Of a stretch of DNA of 64,000 nucleotides, positions 48,209 to 54,830 are shown one piece after another. The DNA comes from Paralvinella palmiformis (Eukaryota; Annelida; Polychaeta; Terebellida; Alvinellidae), in assembly GCA_025642065.1 (NCBI GenBank), contig JAODUP010000112.1, positions 124,001 to 188,000 of the forward strand. The letters are read 5' to 3'. A program made the translations under genes and the position numbers. The notes below the pieces were generated by a model. The model made no database searches. It worked only from the letters and a program-made list of their open reading frames with translations, and was not told the DNA's origin. The stretch's first letter is position 1. Each line of letters opens with the position of its first letter.

Positions 48209-49670
48209 AAGATCCAGGCTTGATATGATAGGCTCTTTCTTTGGTCAAAGAATTGTTGATGACTGAAACTCCCTCCCAGAAGTCAGAAGCTGAAGCAACA
48301 CTAAAAGCGTTCAAATCAAGATTAGATTACTTTTGGCATTACAAGCAGTACAAGACAGTGAATCATTATTAAATTGTAATACTGCAGTTTGTTTATTTTG
48401 TTGTTTGGGGAGAATCCCCAGGCTGTCGCTTATTCGGCACAGCCTCTATGTTGGAGTATTGAGAAATTTACTCCCCCACCACTCACAGGGGAGCAGTATG
48501 GAAGGATGGAGCTGAAATACCCTGAGGGTGGTCACTGCCAGAGTATTTTACCTCCTCACGGGGGGGTGATTCAACGTCCCCCTTTATTTTTAGTAATTCA
48601 GTGGAGACGACAGACCATTTAACGTAGTCAACCACCCACAATGTTGTGAGCCGAGAAATTAATCTCTGGAAAAGTTTCAACCTCTTGCTGGGTTAGAACA
48701 TGTGACCATTGGCACCAAGTGCCGGATGCTTAACCGCTAGGCCACCAGAGCTCACTAATAATACTGCAGTAAGACCAGCACCAACAGTCAGTGTGACTCC
48801 ATACTCTGTATATATGGTATTACTATTAGTATTTACTAATAGTATTAGTATTATTGATTTGCACCATCTTGACAACCAAGGCATTTCAAAATGGGACCGT
48901 CCAATTTTGCAACCAGTATGGTTCTAAGAATGCCTGCCGATTTAGCAACAATGCGGCAATGAAATGTCCCGCTGTTATTTTCAAAATTTGAAGTTGTTGA
49001 AATGGTCTTCCCATTTCGAAACGGGAAGTGTATCGATTCAACAACTTCAAAAATATAAGGTTTCAGAAAATATTTTAAGGACATTATATATTCATATATA
49101 AATGCATACAGACATATGCAAAAATAATAAATTCATATTTTAGAAATGGTTAACAATAAAATTTGTCATGAACTGGTCATGGCTTCATCCTGATTGTGAT
49201 TGATGTGTCATGGCCACTTTTGATTTTGTGCACATGATAGGCTAAATGGGCCGAGCGATTTCCAAAGGTAATGAATCGAAGTGAAAGATGAAACACTCTT
49301 CACGTATTCCCACGCCGAGATTCGAACACGGGTGGTAGTGATCTGTGATCCAACACGCGTGTGACGCTACCGTTACTGCCGTTAGACCACGGAGCCCCAC
49401 TCGTCTCTCGATGCTGTGCTGAATGAAATGGTTGTGAAACGGGCCGCCCATCTTACAACCACAAGGCTTGTGGAGCGGTTGGATATCGGGAAACGAGTCG
49501 GTACATTATCAATAACAACTTGATTCTTGAACAAGAAAAGCGAACGGAAGCTTATTCCCCTATTATCGCCCAAACTAATACCGTTCATATTAACATACCA
49601 TACATCTTGGTCTATAAACTGCAGCTGGATCGGCTGGTCTGGGGCCTCTGGACAATGAATGTGCAGACAT
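14414..49670 (-). CDS. DROSHA: Drosha, class II ribonuclease III (complete, 28 coding exons)
   Basis: Drosha is the nuclear double-strand RNase of the Microprocessor; with DGCR8/Pasha it cuts primary microRNA hairpins. Coding exons in gene order: 49670-49599, 43497-42194, 39319-39097, 38602-38419, 37198-37062, 35492-35412, 33645-33559, 31763-31677, 31563-31492, 30333-30192, 29486-29317, 29155-29013, 28723-28595, 28345-28267, 26951-26844, 26650-26512, 25795-25675, 23536-23437, 22960-22858, 21909-21791, 19911-19858, 19618-19515, 19169-19064, 17121-16977, 16429-16347, 15409-15303, 15009-14864, 14583-14414. All junctions are GT-AG and in phase; the sum is 1,504 codons plus stop (human about 1,374). 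Approximate layout in residues: proline-rich 25-130, RS/charged 130-455, central domain about 500-970, RNase IIIa about 971-1165, RNase IIIb about 1215-1350, dsRBD about 1370-1450, basic tail to 1504. Catalytic motifs ERLEFLGDA (1078-1086), E1157, RMEFLGD (1258-1264) and D1333/E1336 are all present. The extra length lies in the N-terminal region. The call is very secure; only the first exon is less certain. Confidence 0.97.
14864..15009 (-). CDS. DROSHA: Drosha exon 27: dsRNA-binding domain
   Basis: Contains [20 protein letters not shown] and [14 protein letters not shown], matching the human dsRBD. The donor AAACAAA|GTAGGC is weaker than most but gives the only in-phase join to the last exon. 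Confidence 0.92.
15188..15270. repeat. Compound (TC)n(TG)n(AG)n microsatellite
   Basis: CT, then TG, then AG runs; located just past the donor of Drosha exon 26. Confidence 0.95.
15303..15409 (-). CDS. DROSHA: Drosha exon 26: entry to dsRNA-binding domain
   Basis: Contains [19 protein letters not shown], identical to human over this stretch, then DPDIPTYK. Phase 0 in, phase 2 out. Confidence 0.97.
15691..15731. repeat. (TATC)n microsatellite
   Basis: Ten perfect TATC units in a Drosha intron. Confidence 0.95.
16347..16429 (-). CDS. DROSHA: Drosha exon 25: end of RNase IIIb
   Basis: Encodes [13 protein letters not shown] and VCFFPRLK, matching human [13 protein letters not shown] and VCFFPRLK. 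Phase 1 in, phase 0 out. Confidence 0.96.
16730..16892 (+). mobile_element. SINE family A, degenerate
   Basis: GGCATCTCTATGGGTGAAATGG, then GGAGTTCAAATC (B box), then GTTTCATCTTTCATTTCATTAC. Old, diverged copy in a Drosha intron. Confidence 0.6.
16977..17121 (-). CDS. DROSHA: Drosha exon 24: RNase IIIb catalytic residues
   Basis: Starts [13 protein letters not shown] and ends KEKADLVE, where D1333 and E1336 match the LADLLE motif containing human E1222. Phase 0 in, phase 1 out. Confidence 0.96.
17452..17535. repeat. (TC)n(TG)n(AG)n microsatellite
   Basis: Long TG run flanked by CT and AG runs, like the 15.2-kb one. Confidence 0.95.
17762..17947 (-). mobile_element. SINE family A, with target duplication
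   Basis: Reverse copy between ACTTATAGA repeats (17753-17761 and 17948-17956), in the intron between Drosha exons 23 and 24. Confidence 0.8.
18190..18498 (+). mobile_element. LINE C-terminal/3' end fragment, in Drosha intron
   Basis: [20 protein letters not shown] followed by a 3' end GTGCTATATAAATATC and TTATTATTATT, matching the common LINE tail. Confidence 0.65.
19064..19169 (-). CDS. DROSHA: Drosha exon 23: RNase IIIb signature
   Basis: Carries [15 protein letters not shown] with metal-binding E1260 and D1264, then [11 protein letters not shown]. Phase 2 in, phase 0 out. Confidence 0.97.
19515..19618 (-). CDS. DROSHA: Drosha exon 22: start of RNase IIIb
   Basis: Contains [20 protein letters not shown] and NVGFNHLT, near-identical to human. 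Phase 0 in, phase 2 out at ACATT|GTATGT, directly followed by a CA/TG repeat. Confidence 0.96.
19858..19911 (-). CDS. DROSHA: Drosha exon 21: short linker exon
   Basis: Encodes 18 residues ([18 protein letters not shown]), corresponding to human LQEPNTDRQLIETSPVLQ. Phase 0 at both ends. Confidence 0.92.
21791..21909 (-). CDS. DROSHA: Drosha exon 20: link between RNase III domains
   Basis: Contains [12 protein letters not shown] and [11 protein letters not shown], matching human VWLNYPLHPLQ. Phase 1 in, phase 0 out. Confidence 0.95.
22621..22704. repeat. (TG)n microsatellite
   Basis: TG repeat with CG and CATG interruptions. Confidence 0.95.
22858..22960 (-). CDS. DROSHA: Drosha exon 19: RNase IIIa catalytic Glu
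   Basis: Contains [11 protein letters not shown] and [14 protein letters not shown]. The Glu (residue about 1157) corresponds to human E1045, needed for cleavage by domain a. Phase 0 in, phase 1 out. Confidence 0.97.
23110..23405. repeat. Degenerate AGTC/CAGT tetranucleotide minisatellite
   Basis: About 300 bp built from AGTC/AGTT/AGCC variants (CAGTCAGTCAGT, CAGCCAGCCAGC), only about 30 bp from Drosha exon 18. Confidence 0.85.
23437..23536 (-). CDS. DROSHA: Drosha exon 18: RNase IIIa
   Basis: Encodes [20 protein letters not shown], matching human [20 protein letters not shown]. Phase 2 in, phase 0 out at CGG|GTAAGT. Confidence 0.97.
24518..25164. mobile_element. TTAA-flanked inverted-repeat element, 647 bp (Kolobok-like MITE)
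   Basis: TTAA stands at both ends (24514-24517 and 25165-25168). Termini are AGGGACAGTCCACC and, reversed, AGGGATAGTCCACC: 13 of 14 identical. TTAA duplication with AGGG ends fits the Kolobok superfamily; piggyBac usually begins CCC. No transposase is seen. It lies in the intron between Drosha exons 17 and 18. Confidence 0.8.
25675..25795 (-). CDS. DROSHA: Drosha exon 17: RNase IIIa signature
   Basis: Carries the signature [14 protein letters not shown], including acidic metal-binding residues E1081 and D1085. Phase 1 in, phase 2 out at ACCAG|GTCAGT. Confidence 0.97.
25871..25912. repeat. (ATC)n microsatellite
   Basis: About 13 trinucleotide units next to Drosha exon 17. Confidence 0.95.
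26512..26650 (-). CDS. DROSHA: Drosha exon 16: RNase IIIa
   Basis: Encodes [20 protein letters not shown], then [20 protein letters not shown], near-identical to human. Phase 0 in, phase 1 out. Confidence 0.97.
26844..26951 (-). CDS. DROSHA: Drosha exon 15: start of RNase IIIa
   Basis: Encodes [20 protein letters not shown] and a following [11 protein letters not shown]; this matches the entry to RNase III domain a. 36 codons, phase 0 at both ends. Confidence 0.95.
28238..28592. repeat. Cluster of (CA)n, (CT)n and (TA)n microsatellites
   Basis: CA runs at 28238-28260, 28378-28400, 28430-28455 and 28472-28483, TA run at 28532-28560, CA again to 28582; they surround Drosha exon 14. Confidence 0.95.
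28267..28345 (-). CDS. DROSHA: Drosha exon 14: end of central domain
   Basis: Contains [19 protein letters not shown], matching human MRREVTVELSSQGFWKTGI. Phase 2 in, phase 0 out; the exon sits between long CA microsatellites. Confidence 0.95.
28595..28723 (-). CDS. DROSHA: Drosha exon 13: platform/helical region
   Basis: Encodes [20 protein letters not shown] and a Lys/Glu-rich helix, matching human YQKLWKSYVKLRHLLANSPK. Phase 2 in and out. Confidence 0.95.
29013..29155 (-). CDS. DROSHA: Drosha exon 12: platform region
   Basis: Contains [12 protein letters not shown] and [17 protein letters not shown], near-identical to human [17 protein letters not shown]. Donor CCAGT|GTAAGT, phase 2 out. 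Confidence 0.96.
29317..29486 (-). CDS. DROSHA: Drosha exon 11: central domain
   Basis: Encodes [20 protein letters not shown] followed by [19 protein letters not shown], matching human GKEVLSMHQILLYLLRCSKA and EWQKYAEECKGMIVTNPG. Phase 1 in, phase 0 out. Confidence 0.95.
30192..30333 (-). CDS. DROSHA: Drosha exon 10: central domain
   Basis: Contains [20 protein letters not shown] and [16 protein letters not shown]; the RFHFMPRF block is diagnostic of Drosha. Phase 0 in, phase 1 out. Confidence 0.96.
30486..30575. repeat. 45-bp tandem duplication
   Basis: AATTACTAATGTAAACACAG... occurs at 30486 and again at 30531, almost identical, in a Drosha intron. Confidence 0.8.
31492..31563 (-). CDS. 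DROSHA: Drosha exon 9: central domain
   Basis: Encodes [19 protein letters not shown], matching human [19 protein letters not shown]. 24 codons, phase 0 at both ends. Confidence 0.96.
31677..31763 (-). CDS. DROSHA: Drosha exon 8: central domain
   Basis: Contains [19 protein letters not shown], near-identical to human [19 protein letters not shown]. 29 codons, phase 0 at both ends. Confidence 0.96.
33559..33645 (-). CDS. DROSHA: Drosha exon 7: central domain
   Basis: Encodes a segment ending [17 protein letters not shown], matching human RLFHYRITVSPPTNFL. 29 codons, phase 0 at both ends; acceptor TTCTTCAG, donor CTG|GTAAGT. Confidence 0.95.
33954..34000. repeat. (CA)n microsatellite
   Basis: CA repeat with CATA interruptions. 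Similar CA/TG runs at 1100-1130, 19442-19500, 27021-27060 and 32310-32352. Confidence 0.95.
34506..34926 (-). pseudogene. Unidentified coding-like fragment with one frame break, in a Drosha intron
   Basis: After TTTCTTTAAG| at about 34927, an open frame reads [10 protein letters not shown] to [20 protein letters not shown] and stops; one frame over, the sense continues with [20 protein letters not shown] and [14 protein letters not shown]. The composition is protein-like across the break, as in a frameshifted gene fragment. The family is not recognised. Confidence 0.3.
35412..35492 (-). CDS. DROSHA: Drosha exon 6: central-domain CxC motif
   Basis: Encodes [20 protein letters not shown] and the following NIYPGEE; the CxC...H residues correspond to zinc ligands of the human Drosha central domain. 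27 codons, phase 0 at both ends. Confidence 0.95.
35877..36075 (-). CDS. Candidate terminal exon of an unidentified gene inside a Drosha intron, with PIP-box-like C-terminus
   Basis: An acceptor (TCAATTCCTAG) is followed by an open block starting [20 protein letters not shown] and ending [17 protein letters not shown] with stop TGA at 35877-35879. AATAAA lies about 50 nt downstream (35821-35826). KIDDYF resembles a PCNA-interacting (PIP) motif, hydrophobic-x-x-aromatic-aromatic, though without the usual leading Gln. It needs phase-2 entry, so it does not extend Drosha exon 5 (phase 0). It could be a nested gene or a retrocopy end. Confidence 0.3.
37062..37198 (-). CDS. DROSHA: Drosha exon 5: acidic linker and [14 protein letters not shown]
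   Basis: A Ser/Asp/Glu-rich linker is followed by [17 protein letters not shown], the counterpart of human KKAHPDRLHDELWYNDP. Phase 1 in, phase 0 out at GGAG|GTAAAG. Confidence 0.94.
37273..37663. mobile_element. 391-bp inverted-repeat element rich in GGAATTG, in a Drosha intron
   Basis: Ends CATGGGGTCAATT and, reversed, CATGTGGTCAATT match at 12 of 13 bases. The body repeats GGAATTGGAATTG on both flanks, and the centre (about 37482-37560) is a palindrome of GAGTAGGTA / TACCTACTC units. No clear target duplication was found. Confidence 0.55.
38065..38370. repeat. Duplicated block in a Drosha intron
   Basis: CTCTCTTTCAGTAGAC...CATTAGAGAAACCATCATAGAG occurs at about 38090-38165 and again at about 38290-38365, 201 bp apart; GGACAAATTATACAAGAT also repeats. 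A CT/CA microsatellite lies between. Confidence 0.75.
38419..38602 (-). CDS. DROSHA: Drosha exon 4: central domain helix
   Basis: A charged helical segment ([19 protein letters not shown]) precedes a basic [12 protein letters not shown] stretch, matching the human RLRDLYDKFEEEL...ARPPWEPP region. Phase 0 in, phase 1 out at AAGG|GTCAGT. Confidence 0.92.
39097..39319 (-). CDS. DROSHA: Drosha exon 3: start of central domain
   Basis: An acidic stretch is followed by [18 protein letters not shown], which aligns with the human segment around KPVWIRCTHSENYY that opens the central domain. Enters in phase 2, leaves in phase 0 at CACAG|GTACCG. Confidence 0.93.
39405..39570 (+). mobile_element. SINE family A, degenerate
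   Basis: GGAGTTCAAATTC (B box), GAGCATTTCATC and CTGCTCGGTCCATTTAG match the family; the 5' end is diverged. Confidence 0.55.
40312..40410 (-). mobile_element. SINE family A, truncated 3' part
   Basis: TTGATGTTTCACAGCCACTTTTGTGCACATGG-type start (reverse of the SINE 3' end) through CCTCCAAAGGTAATGAAGGG; the tRNA-like part is missing. Confidence 0.65.
41143..42151. mobile_element. hAT-type DNA transposon, non-autonomous, 1,009 bp
   Basis: Flanked by the perfect 8-bp duplication ACTACAAG (41135-41142 and 42152-42159). Ends are imperfect inverted repeats: CGGGGTTGG on the left, CAGGGTTGG on the right when reversed, both followed by TTTATGA motifs; CAGGG ends and 8-bp duplications are typical of hAT. 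Inside, at about 41770-41830 (+), a stretch reads [15 protein letters not shown], like the start of a BED zinc finger found in hAT transposases, then stops. The rest is non-coding with many GTTTATGAC repeats. It lies in the second Drosha intron, and its right flank ends 34 bp from the exon 2 donor. Confidence 0.85.
42194..43497 (-). CDS. DROSHA: Drosha exon 2: proline-rich and RS/charged region
   Basis: This 1,304-nt exon holds 434 codons plus 2 nt. The first third is Pro/Gly-rich (repeated PPx[14 protein letters not shown]); the rest is rich in Ser, Arg, Asp, Glu and Tyr with many RR/SS pairs ([15 protein letters not shown]). This matches the disordered P-rich and RS-rich N-terminus of animal Drosha, which directs nuclear localisation and regulation. 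It ends CCTAG|GTTATT, phase 2. Confidence 0.93.
44434..44616 (+). mobile_element. SINE family A, full length with 12-bp target duplication
   Basis: CACCTCTGTGGTCGAGTTGG (A box) and GAGTTCGAATCTC (B box), ending CATCAATCATC. Flanked by ATTGCTATATAA at 44422-44433 and 44617-44628, in Drosha intron 1. Confidence 0.9.
45180..45760 (+). mobile_element. LINE reverse transcriptase fragment, in Drosha intron 1
   Basis: Pieces [56 protein letters not shown] and [13 protein letters not shown] follow LINE RT order, with frame changes. The YADD motif is replaced by YAHN. Confidence 0.75.
48230..48395 (+). mobile_element. LINE C-terminal fragment, in Drosha intron 1
   Basis: LPPRSQKL / [15 protein letters not shown]: the W-N-x-LP...FKxxLDxF end typical of LINE ORF2, split by frameshift. 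Confidence 0.5.
48600..48755 (-). mobile_element. tRNA-derived SINE, family B
   Basis: Reversed, it begins GAGCTCTGGTGGCCTAGCGG (tRNA-like A box, Ser/Leu-like), has a B-box-like TTCTAACCC and continues GAAACTTTTCCAGAGATTAA and CTCACAACATTGTGGGTGG. A second copy lies at 50.1 kb. Confidence 0.7.
49197..49397 (-). mobile_element. SINE family A
   Basis: Reverse copy, close to the consensus (GGCTAAATGGGCCGAGCGAT; GAGATTCGAACACGG), with a short internal insertion near the A box. It lies about 200 bp from the first Drosha coding exon. Confidence 0.85.
49599..49670 (-). CDS. DROSHA: Drosha exon 1 (first coding exon, predicted)
   Basis: An ATG one base after a TTTTCAG acceptor opens 24 codons (start [15 protein letters not shown]) and ends at ATG|GTATGT. 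It is phase 0 and joins exactly to exon 2. An upstream 5'-UTR exon is implied by the acceptor. Starting instead at the ATG just before exon 2 (43503) is possible, but that ATG lies inside the acceptor ATGCAG. Confidence 0.65.
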
Positions 49671-50080
49671 GCTGAAAATTCTACAGTAACATTATTACAA
49701 TTTGTGTTAAATCATTTCATGACGAATATCTCACACAGAACAGAACGTAACTAGGCAAAAATCGCCTCTTACAAAACTGACACAGAAAAAATCGTACGGC
49801 AGCTACACAAGAGGTTTCCAAAAATATCACTTTTATGTAAATCAATGGATATGGTAGGAGTTGACAACCACGGTAGATGCCATCTTTTAAATAAATATGT
49901 GTATTTCATCCACGAGACACAGATGTTTAATTTCCCTCATCAGCCGAAGATCTAAACTTGATTAACATATAGCGTTATTTCTGGGGTCCGCGGTTGTTCG
50001 CGTTCTTTGAAGGTCTGGGGGCTAGTTTTATTTCAGTTTAAAATAATTTTAGAAATATTAATTAAAACGTCAGACAATAC
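49671..50080 (-). promoter_or_regulatory. Likely Drosha 5' UTR / promoter region
   Basis: Lies directly upstream of the first coding exon. CpG clusters occur at about 49983-50005 (CCGCGG, TTCGCG), AAGATGGCATC (a YY1-like element common near start sites) at about 49875-49885 on the minus strand, and a possible noncoding donor TTTT|GTAAGAGG near 49770. No TSS can be fixed. Confidence 0.35.
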
Positions 50081-50084
50081 TGCC

Positions 50085-50310
50085 ATTTAACGTGGTCAAG
50101 CACCCACGTTGTTGTGAGCCGAGAAATTATTCCCTAGAAAAGTTTCGACCTCCAGATGGGATCGAAGCCTAGCTGTGACCGTTGGCACTAGATAAATTTA
50201 ATCTTTTGGATTTGTTTTCGAAATCCTCAGGGGTTTCGACACCTTATGTTGGAGTGGTGGGTCTTACCCTACCACCCGGAGCTCACTTAACCGCTATAGA
50301 CCACCGATGG
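50085..50310 (-). mobile_element. tRNA-derived SINE, family B, interrupted
   Basis: Shares CCATTTAACGTGGTCAAGCA, GTTGTGAGCCGAGAAATTA and the tRNA-like end (CGGTGGTCTATAGCGG reversed) with the 48.6-kb copy; about 60 bases of other sequence are inserted in the middle. Confidence 0.6.
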
Positions 50311-50394
50311 CGATATATAAAGCATAATTTAATATATATATATTTAATAATTATGGAGAGAAGCGATAAGTGGAGACCAGAATAGAGCGAGAAT

Positions 50395-52115
50395 AGTTTT
50401 TTGAGAGAAGTATCCCTGGTTAAGGGGATAATCTATATTATTGATCTGATGGATGTAATAAATTTCACTCTTTCGTCCAAACACCACATTTATGGCATAT
50501 GACTGGACTCGTGGTACATCAATATATGTATAGGGAGGCTAGAAATCGAGTGGGTGATCTTATCGATCATGCAAAGAGTGAACGTTACAATGACAAAATA
50601 GTCCAGTGTGGTGGTGACCAGAGTAACATTTTCAAGGTAGTGGATAGTGTCTTACATCGTAGATCGGTTGTTTTTCCCACTTGTGCTTCAAATCAGGAAA
50701 TGGCACGGAATTTTGGCGAATTCTTTCGTTTTAGAAATGGACTAGATCGAGTCAGTATCACACGATAATCCACAATTCTCTGTTACCGACACGGATAAAA
50801 TCATAGATTTTGTTTTCGGAAAGATAGCCAAAATTAGAAAGGGACTAGATCGAGTCAGTATCACACGATAATCCACAATTCTCTGTTACCGACTCTCTGT
50901 ACTACATCCAATACCAACACAAATGCTTGAAACATGCATCAGCTCTTTAAGTCCCGTATTAACAAAGATTGCCAACATCTCATTAAGTAATGGAGTTTTC
51001 CCGACAAGTCTGAAAGTTGCGAGGGTTAAACCTCTCATAAAGAAATCTGGATCCCGAACAGCTGAAAAACTATCGACCTGTATCGAACTTACCACTCTGT
51101 CAAAGATCATTGAAAAACTGGTAGTCACGCAAATAAAGACCATATGCTAGTACATGGACTTGACGAAAAGATGCAGTCAGCATACAAAAGTGAGGCATAG
51201 CACGGAGACAGCACTTTGAAAAACGACATATTGATGGCAATCGATGACGGAGGGCTGTGATTCTGGTCCTGTTAGATTTATCGGCCGCGTTCGACACAAT
51301 TGACCACGAAATCATGTGTAGTAGACTGGAGAGACTCCTAGTGCTCAGCGGAAAACCTTTGGCCTGGTTTCGCTCGTATCTCGCTGCTCGGACTCAATGT
51401 GTATCTGTTGAAGAGGCTTTATCTGAAGTTCTGTGTTTGCTGTTCGGGTGCCACAGGGATCAGTCCTGGGACCGATACTGTTCATCATCTATACTATGCC
51501 TTTGTCCAGGATAGCACAAAGATATGGAGTACAGATACATATGTATGCAGATGATACTCAATTATATGTATCGTATGATGTCACTGATATGGAACAGAGA
51601 CAAGAAGTTACTGAGCGTCTTGAAAATTGCATTAGTGGCATACAGTCCTGGATGGTCACAAATAAACTACAACTAAACAGCAACACAATCGAGTTACTTG
51701 TATTAGCCTCATCCTATTTCAGCAAACACTCTAGTGACTTTCAGCTTCAAATTGATAATAATTGGATCTCACTCTTGGTATACTCTTCGACCAACATCTG
51801 AACATGGAGACTCATGTGGCTGGTATCTGCAAGACGTCCTATTTTCACATACGAAACATTAGGAGCTTTGCCGTTCCTAAATACAAACTCCAAACTTATG
51901 GACTGAATGTTTTTAATGTTGCTGCGCCAATATTTTGGAATAAGTTGCCTAGTCATATTATTATTCTAAGTCACTAAATGTTTTAAAAGAATATGTTAAA
52001 AGATTCCCCTATTCAAACAATACTCATTATATTTAGTTGTTTTGTTAAACATCTCTTTCTTTATTGTACAGCGCCTGAGAACAGAGTTACCTGGTTTTGG
52101 TGCTTTATAAATATA

Positions 52116-52147
<32 letters not shown>
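50395..52147 (+). mobile_element. Degenerate LINE with reverse transcriptase and 3' end
   Basis: Order: [96 protein letters not shown], then NVAAPIFWNKLP and a 3' tail with (ATT)n. Frame breaks and an internal deletion (about 51760-51880) disable it. It also contains a 103-bp duplication (about 50731). Confidence 0.85.
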
Positions 52148-52149
<2 letters not shown>

Positions 52150-52265
52150 TAGCAAAGCGCATATACAAAGAAAATAAATATATGTGATAATTAGTTTGGC
52201 TCCAAGAGAAAATAATAATAGACATGTGTGTATATGACTTCAAAGAGGCTGTATTAAAATAAAGG

Positions 52266-52960
52266 AGTTTGAATAGTAATGTATACTCATGTTTTTTGGA
52301 TGCATCCAAAACTTTTGATCGTGTAAATCATTATGTTCTATTTGAGAATATTATAAAGCGGGGAGTACCCTTATCTATAGTTAGGATTTTAATATTTTGG
52401 TATACATTACATGTACTACTAAATAAATGTATGTACGTTGGAAAATATCATGTCCTACAATTCTCTGTTAGGAGCTGGCTGCGTCAAGGAGGAATTATTT
52501 CTCCTTATCTTGTTTGTGTTTATATGGATAATCTCAGTAACAAATTGCCAAAAGTGACGTTATGATATTTTGTTGTAAAAGGTTTAAAGATATGTTAATT
52601 CGTTTTGTCAAAATGCTGACGATTTAGCGGATTATGGAAATTTCCTTCATCTAAAAAGGTTTTTAAAATAAAAAATTTGTTTTATCTGCGTGCTCAGAAT
52701 ATGGGTTAGAACGTCACATTAAATACAATAGTGCCAAAAGTGACGTTATGATATTTTGTTGTAAAAGGTTTAAAGATATGTCTACATTTCGAATTTTGTA
52801 CTAAATGATGAAATATTACCAAGGATTAGTAAGTGTAAATTATCACAGAATATCTTAGTGACAATAATAACGTGTTTAGGCAATACAAGAGAATTTGTGT
52901 TCAGGGTAATGCCTTGATCCGAAAGTTTTACATGTGTACATAATCTGTAAAATGTATTTG
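52266..52960 (+). mobile_element. LINE reverse transcriptase fragment (same family as 9.2 kb)
   Basis: SCFLDASKTFDRVNHYVLFE, SWLRQGGIISPYLVCVYMDN, then IKYNSAKSDVMIFCC-like sequence. A 49-bp piece (about 52547-52595) is repeated at 52731-52779. Confidence 0.75.
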
Positions 52961-52980
52961 ATTAAAATCCTACTATACTT

Positions 52981-53019
<39 letters not shown>

Positions 53020-53342
53020 ACCCGTGGTGTTGCTAGAAAAGAGTCAATTAGAAAACTGTGTATAGCTATGTGATTTAGATTGTTGTGGAATATTAACCTC
53101 GAAATTGTAGTGCGCGTTATGTGTTTGTGTTAAGAGGCTTAACCACTTGTAACACGTTAATAAGGAAAAATGCGTATACTGTTTACGTGCATAGCTAGAT
53201 CGGTCAATGCAATATTACGGAGTATCAGGAGTAGTGATACTCTGTATACCACTGGTATACTTCACCACTGTGTCGCCATTGGCGTAAAATGTGTTTATGC
53301 ATTGACCTGAAAGGTCAGTGGCTTTATGTATATAATTATTAG

Positions 53343-54050
53343 TCATCGTTTAGTTATTCGTGTATGTACGTGTCGTCTTTTTTTGGTGAATGCAGTGGCT
53401 ATGACAATCTGTTCTCGTACTGAGCTCCAATCCAGAATCACTTCGCTGATTGAACGAGTTTCACCCCGATCTGTTTGGAGTCGACAATGCTCCATGAGTA
53501 ACCTCTGACTATGACCGCTGTTTTGTACGTTAACCGTTCTGTTAAAGACTACTGGGACGAGTTGGTCTGTCCAATCTATGATCTTGTATAGTTTGTATTC
53601 ATGGCCCCTCCCGTCTTCTAAATAATGTGACTGCAGCTTCAGGGTAACTGATCCTTCTTCGTAGGACATATGGTTCATGGGTGGAACTAACTTCATTGTT
53701 CGACGCTGAAACCTTTCCACTGCCAATATGACCATCCGATAGCGTGCATCCCTGCTGATGTTGCCATATTCCAGGTGAGATCTGACGAGAGTGTTTTATA
53801 CAACCCTGGTCTTCATCTAAACATGAGAACATCCTCTTGATGAACCATAGCATCTTACAGGCCTTCTTCACGGCAACTCCTCGCATTATAGATATCAAGG
53901 TCCATTTCCACTTCAGTGGACTGCAACACAAGGCTGCGTCTTCCATCTTATATATAATATGTTATTCCGCCCGAGATGGAGGACCTTGCACTGGAACTGG
54001 AATTACCACTTTTAGACCATTCAACGAGCCACTGAAATTCCGCTTGCATT
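53343..54050 (-). mobile_element. LINE C-terminal fragment, minus strand
   Basis: VERFQRRTMKLVPPMNHMSY, KLYKIIDWTDQLVPVVFNR and SGHSQRLLMEHCRLQT match the conserved C-terminal block of LINE RT proteins (QRRATKLV...LSYEERL...HSLKL). Frameshifted at about 53650. Confidence 0.8.
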
Positions 54051-54830
54051 TCTGTGCAGTTGACTCTGAGATGGATTTCCTGTAGACCTTTGTGACATCT
54101 GTAAATATATACTGCATATCAAATATTGTAGTTTTTCATAAACATGACGAATAATGTGGGTCCGAACGACGCTTCCACACTTTCTTGCACTATTTACTCT
54201 ATACCTGTAGTAATATAAGAATCTAGTGAGAGAATATCGCCAAATTTGTCATTTTAGCAACAATTAAAAAATTATATTATGACCGCCATTTTCACGATGG
54301 TCGCCACGCCATAAGAATTTTCCTCATGAACTATTGTATAACTCGCTTCAATAAAGATTAAATAGTTTGTCATGGTATATTTAAAAAATAATAAAGAACC
54401 GAATTTTGCGCAATGCAAGAGGATGCCTAATTATATATATACGTTCACAGTTGCCACTGCGTGAACGCAGGCTGATATATTTGAGTTATGTTTTTTTACA
54501 CATTCGAAGTGTCCGCAGCATCCATTCGTCAGTTTATAGCCACACTTTATGAACGGCCGAATTGTCTTCGATGCTCCTGGGAGGTCCAATACGTTTTCCG
54601 TCGTCCATTAGCTGATCTGCATGGTCCATCCTCATTCAGCAGGAGAGGCAAAGTAGAATCTGATGTAAATTGATCCAAGAATAACAGGCCTTTTATGCTA
54701 CCCATTTTGTTTGTTCAACCAGGGTTCTATATGTTGGTGTTATAATATCAACACTTCACCCTTTAATAGTGCTAGATTTTTCGCGCTTCGTTGACAATTG
54801 CCCATGTCTTCCGTTTTGCCGATGTTGTGT

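Larger units (their letters stand above)
43498..49598 (-). other. Drosha intron 1
   Basis: 6.1 kb between the first and second coding exons. Holds SINEs (44.4, 48.6, 49.2 kb), LINE fragments (45.2-45.8, 48.2 kb), TA microsatellites and a hairpin at 48.99-49.05 kb. 45.8-48.1 kb shows nothing recognisable. Confidence 0.65.
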
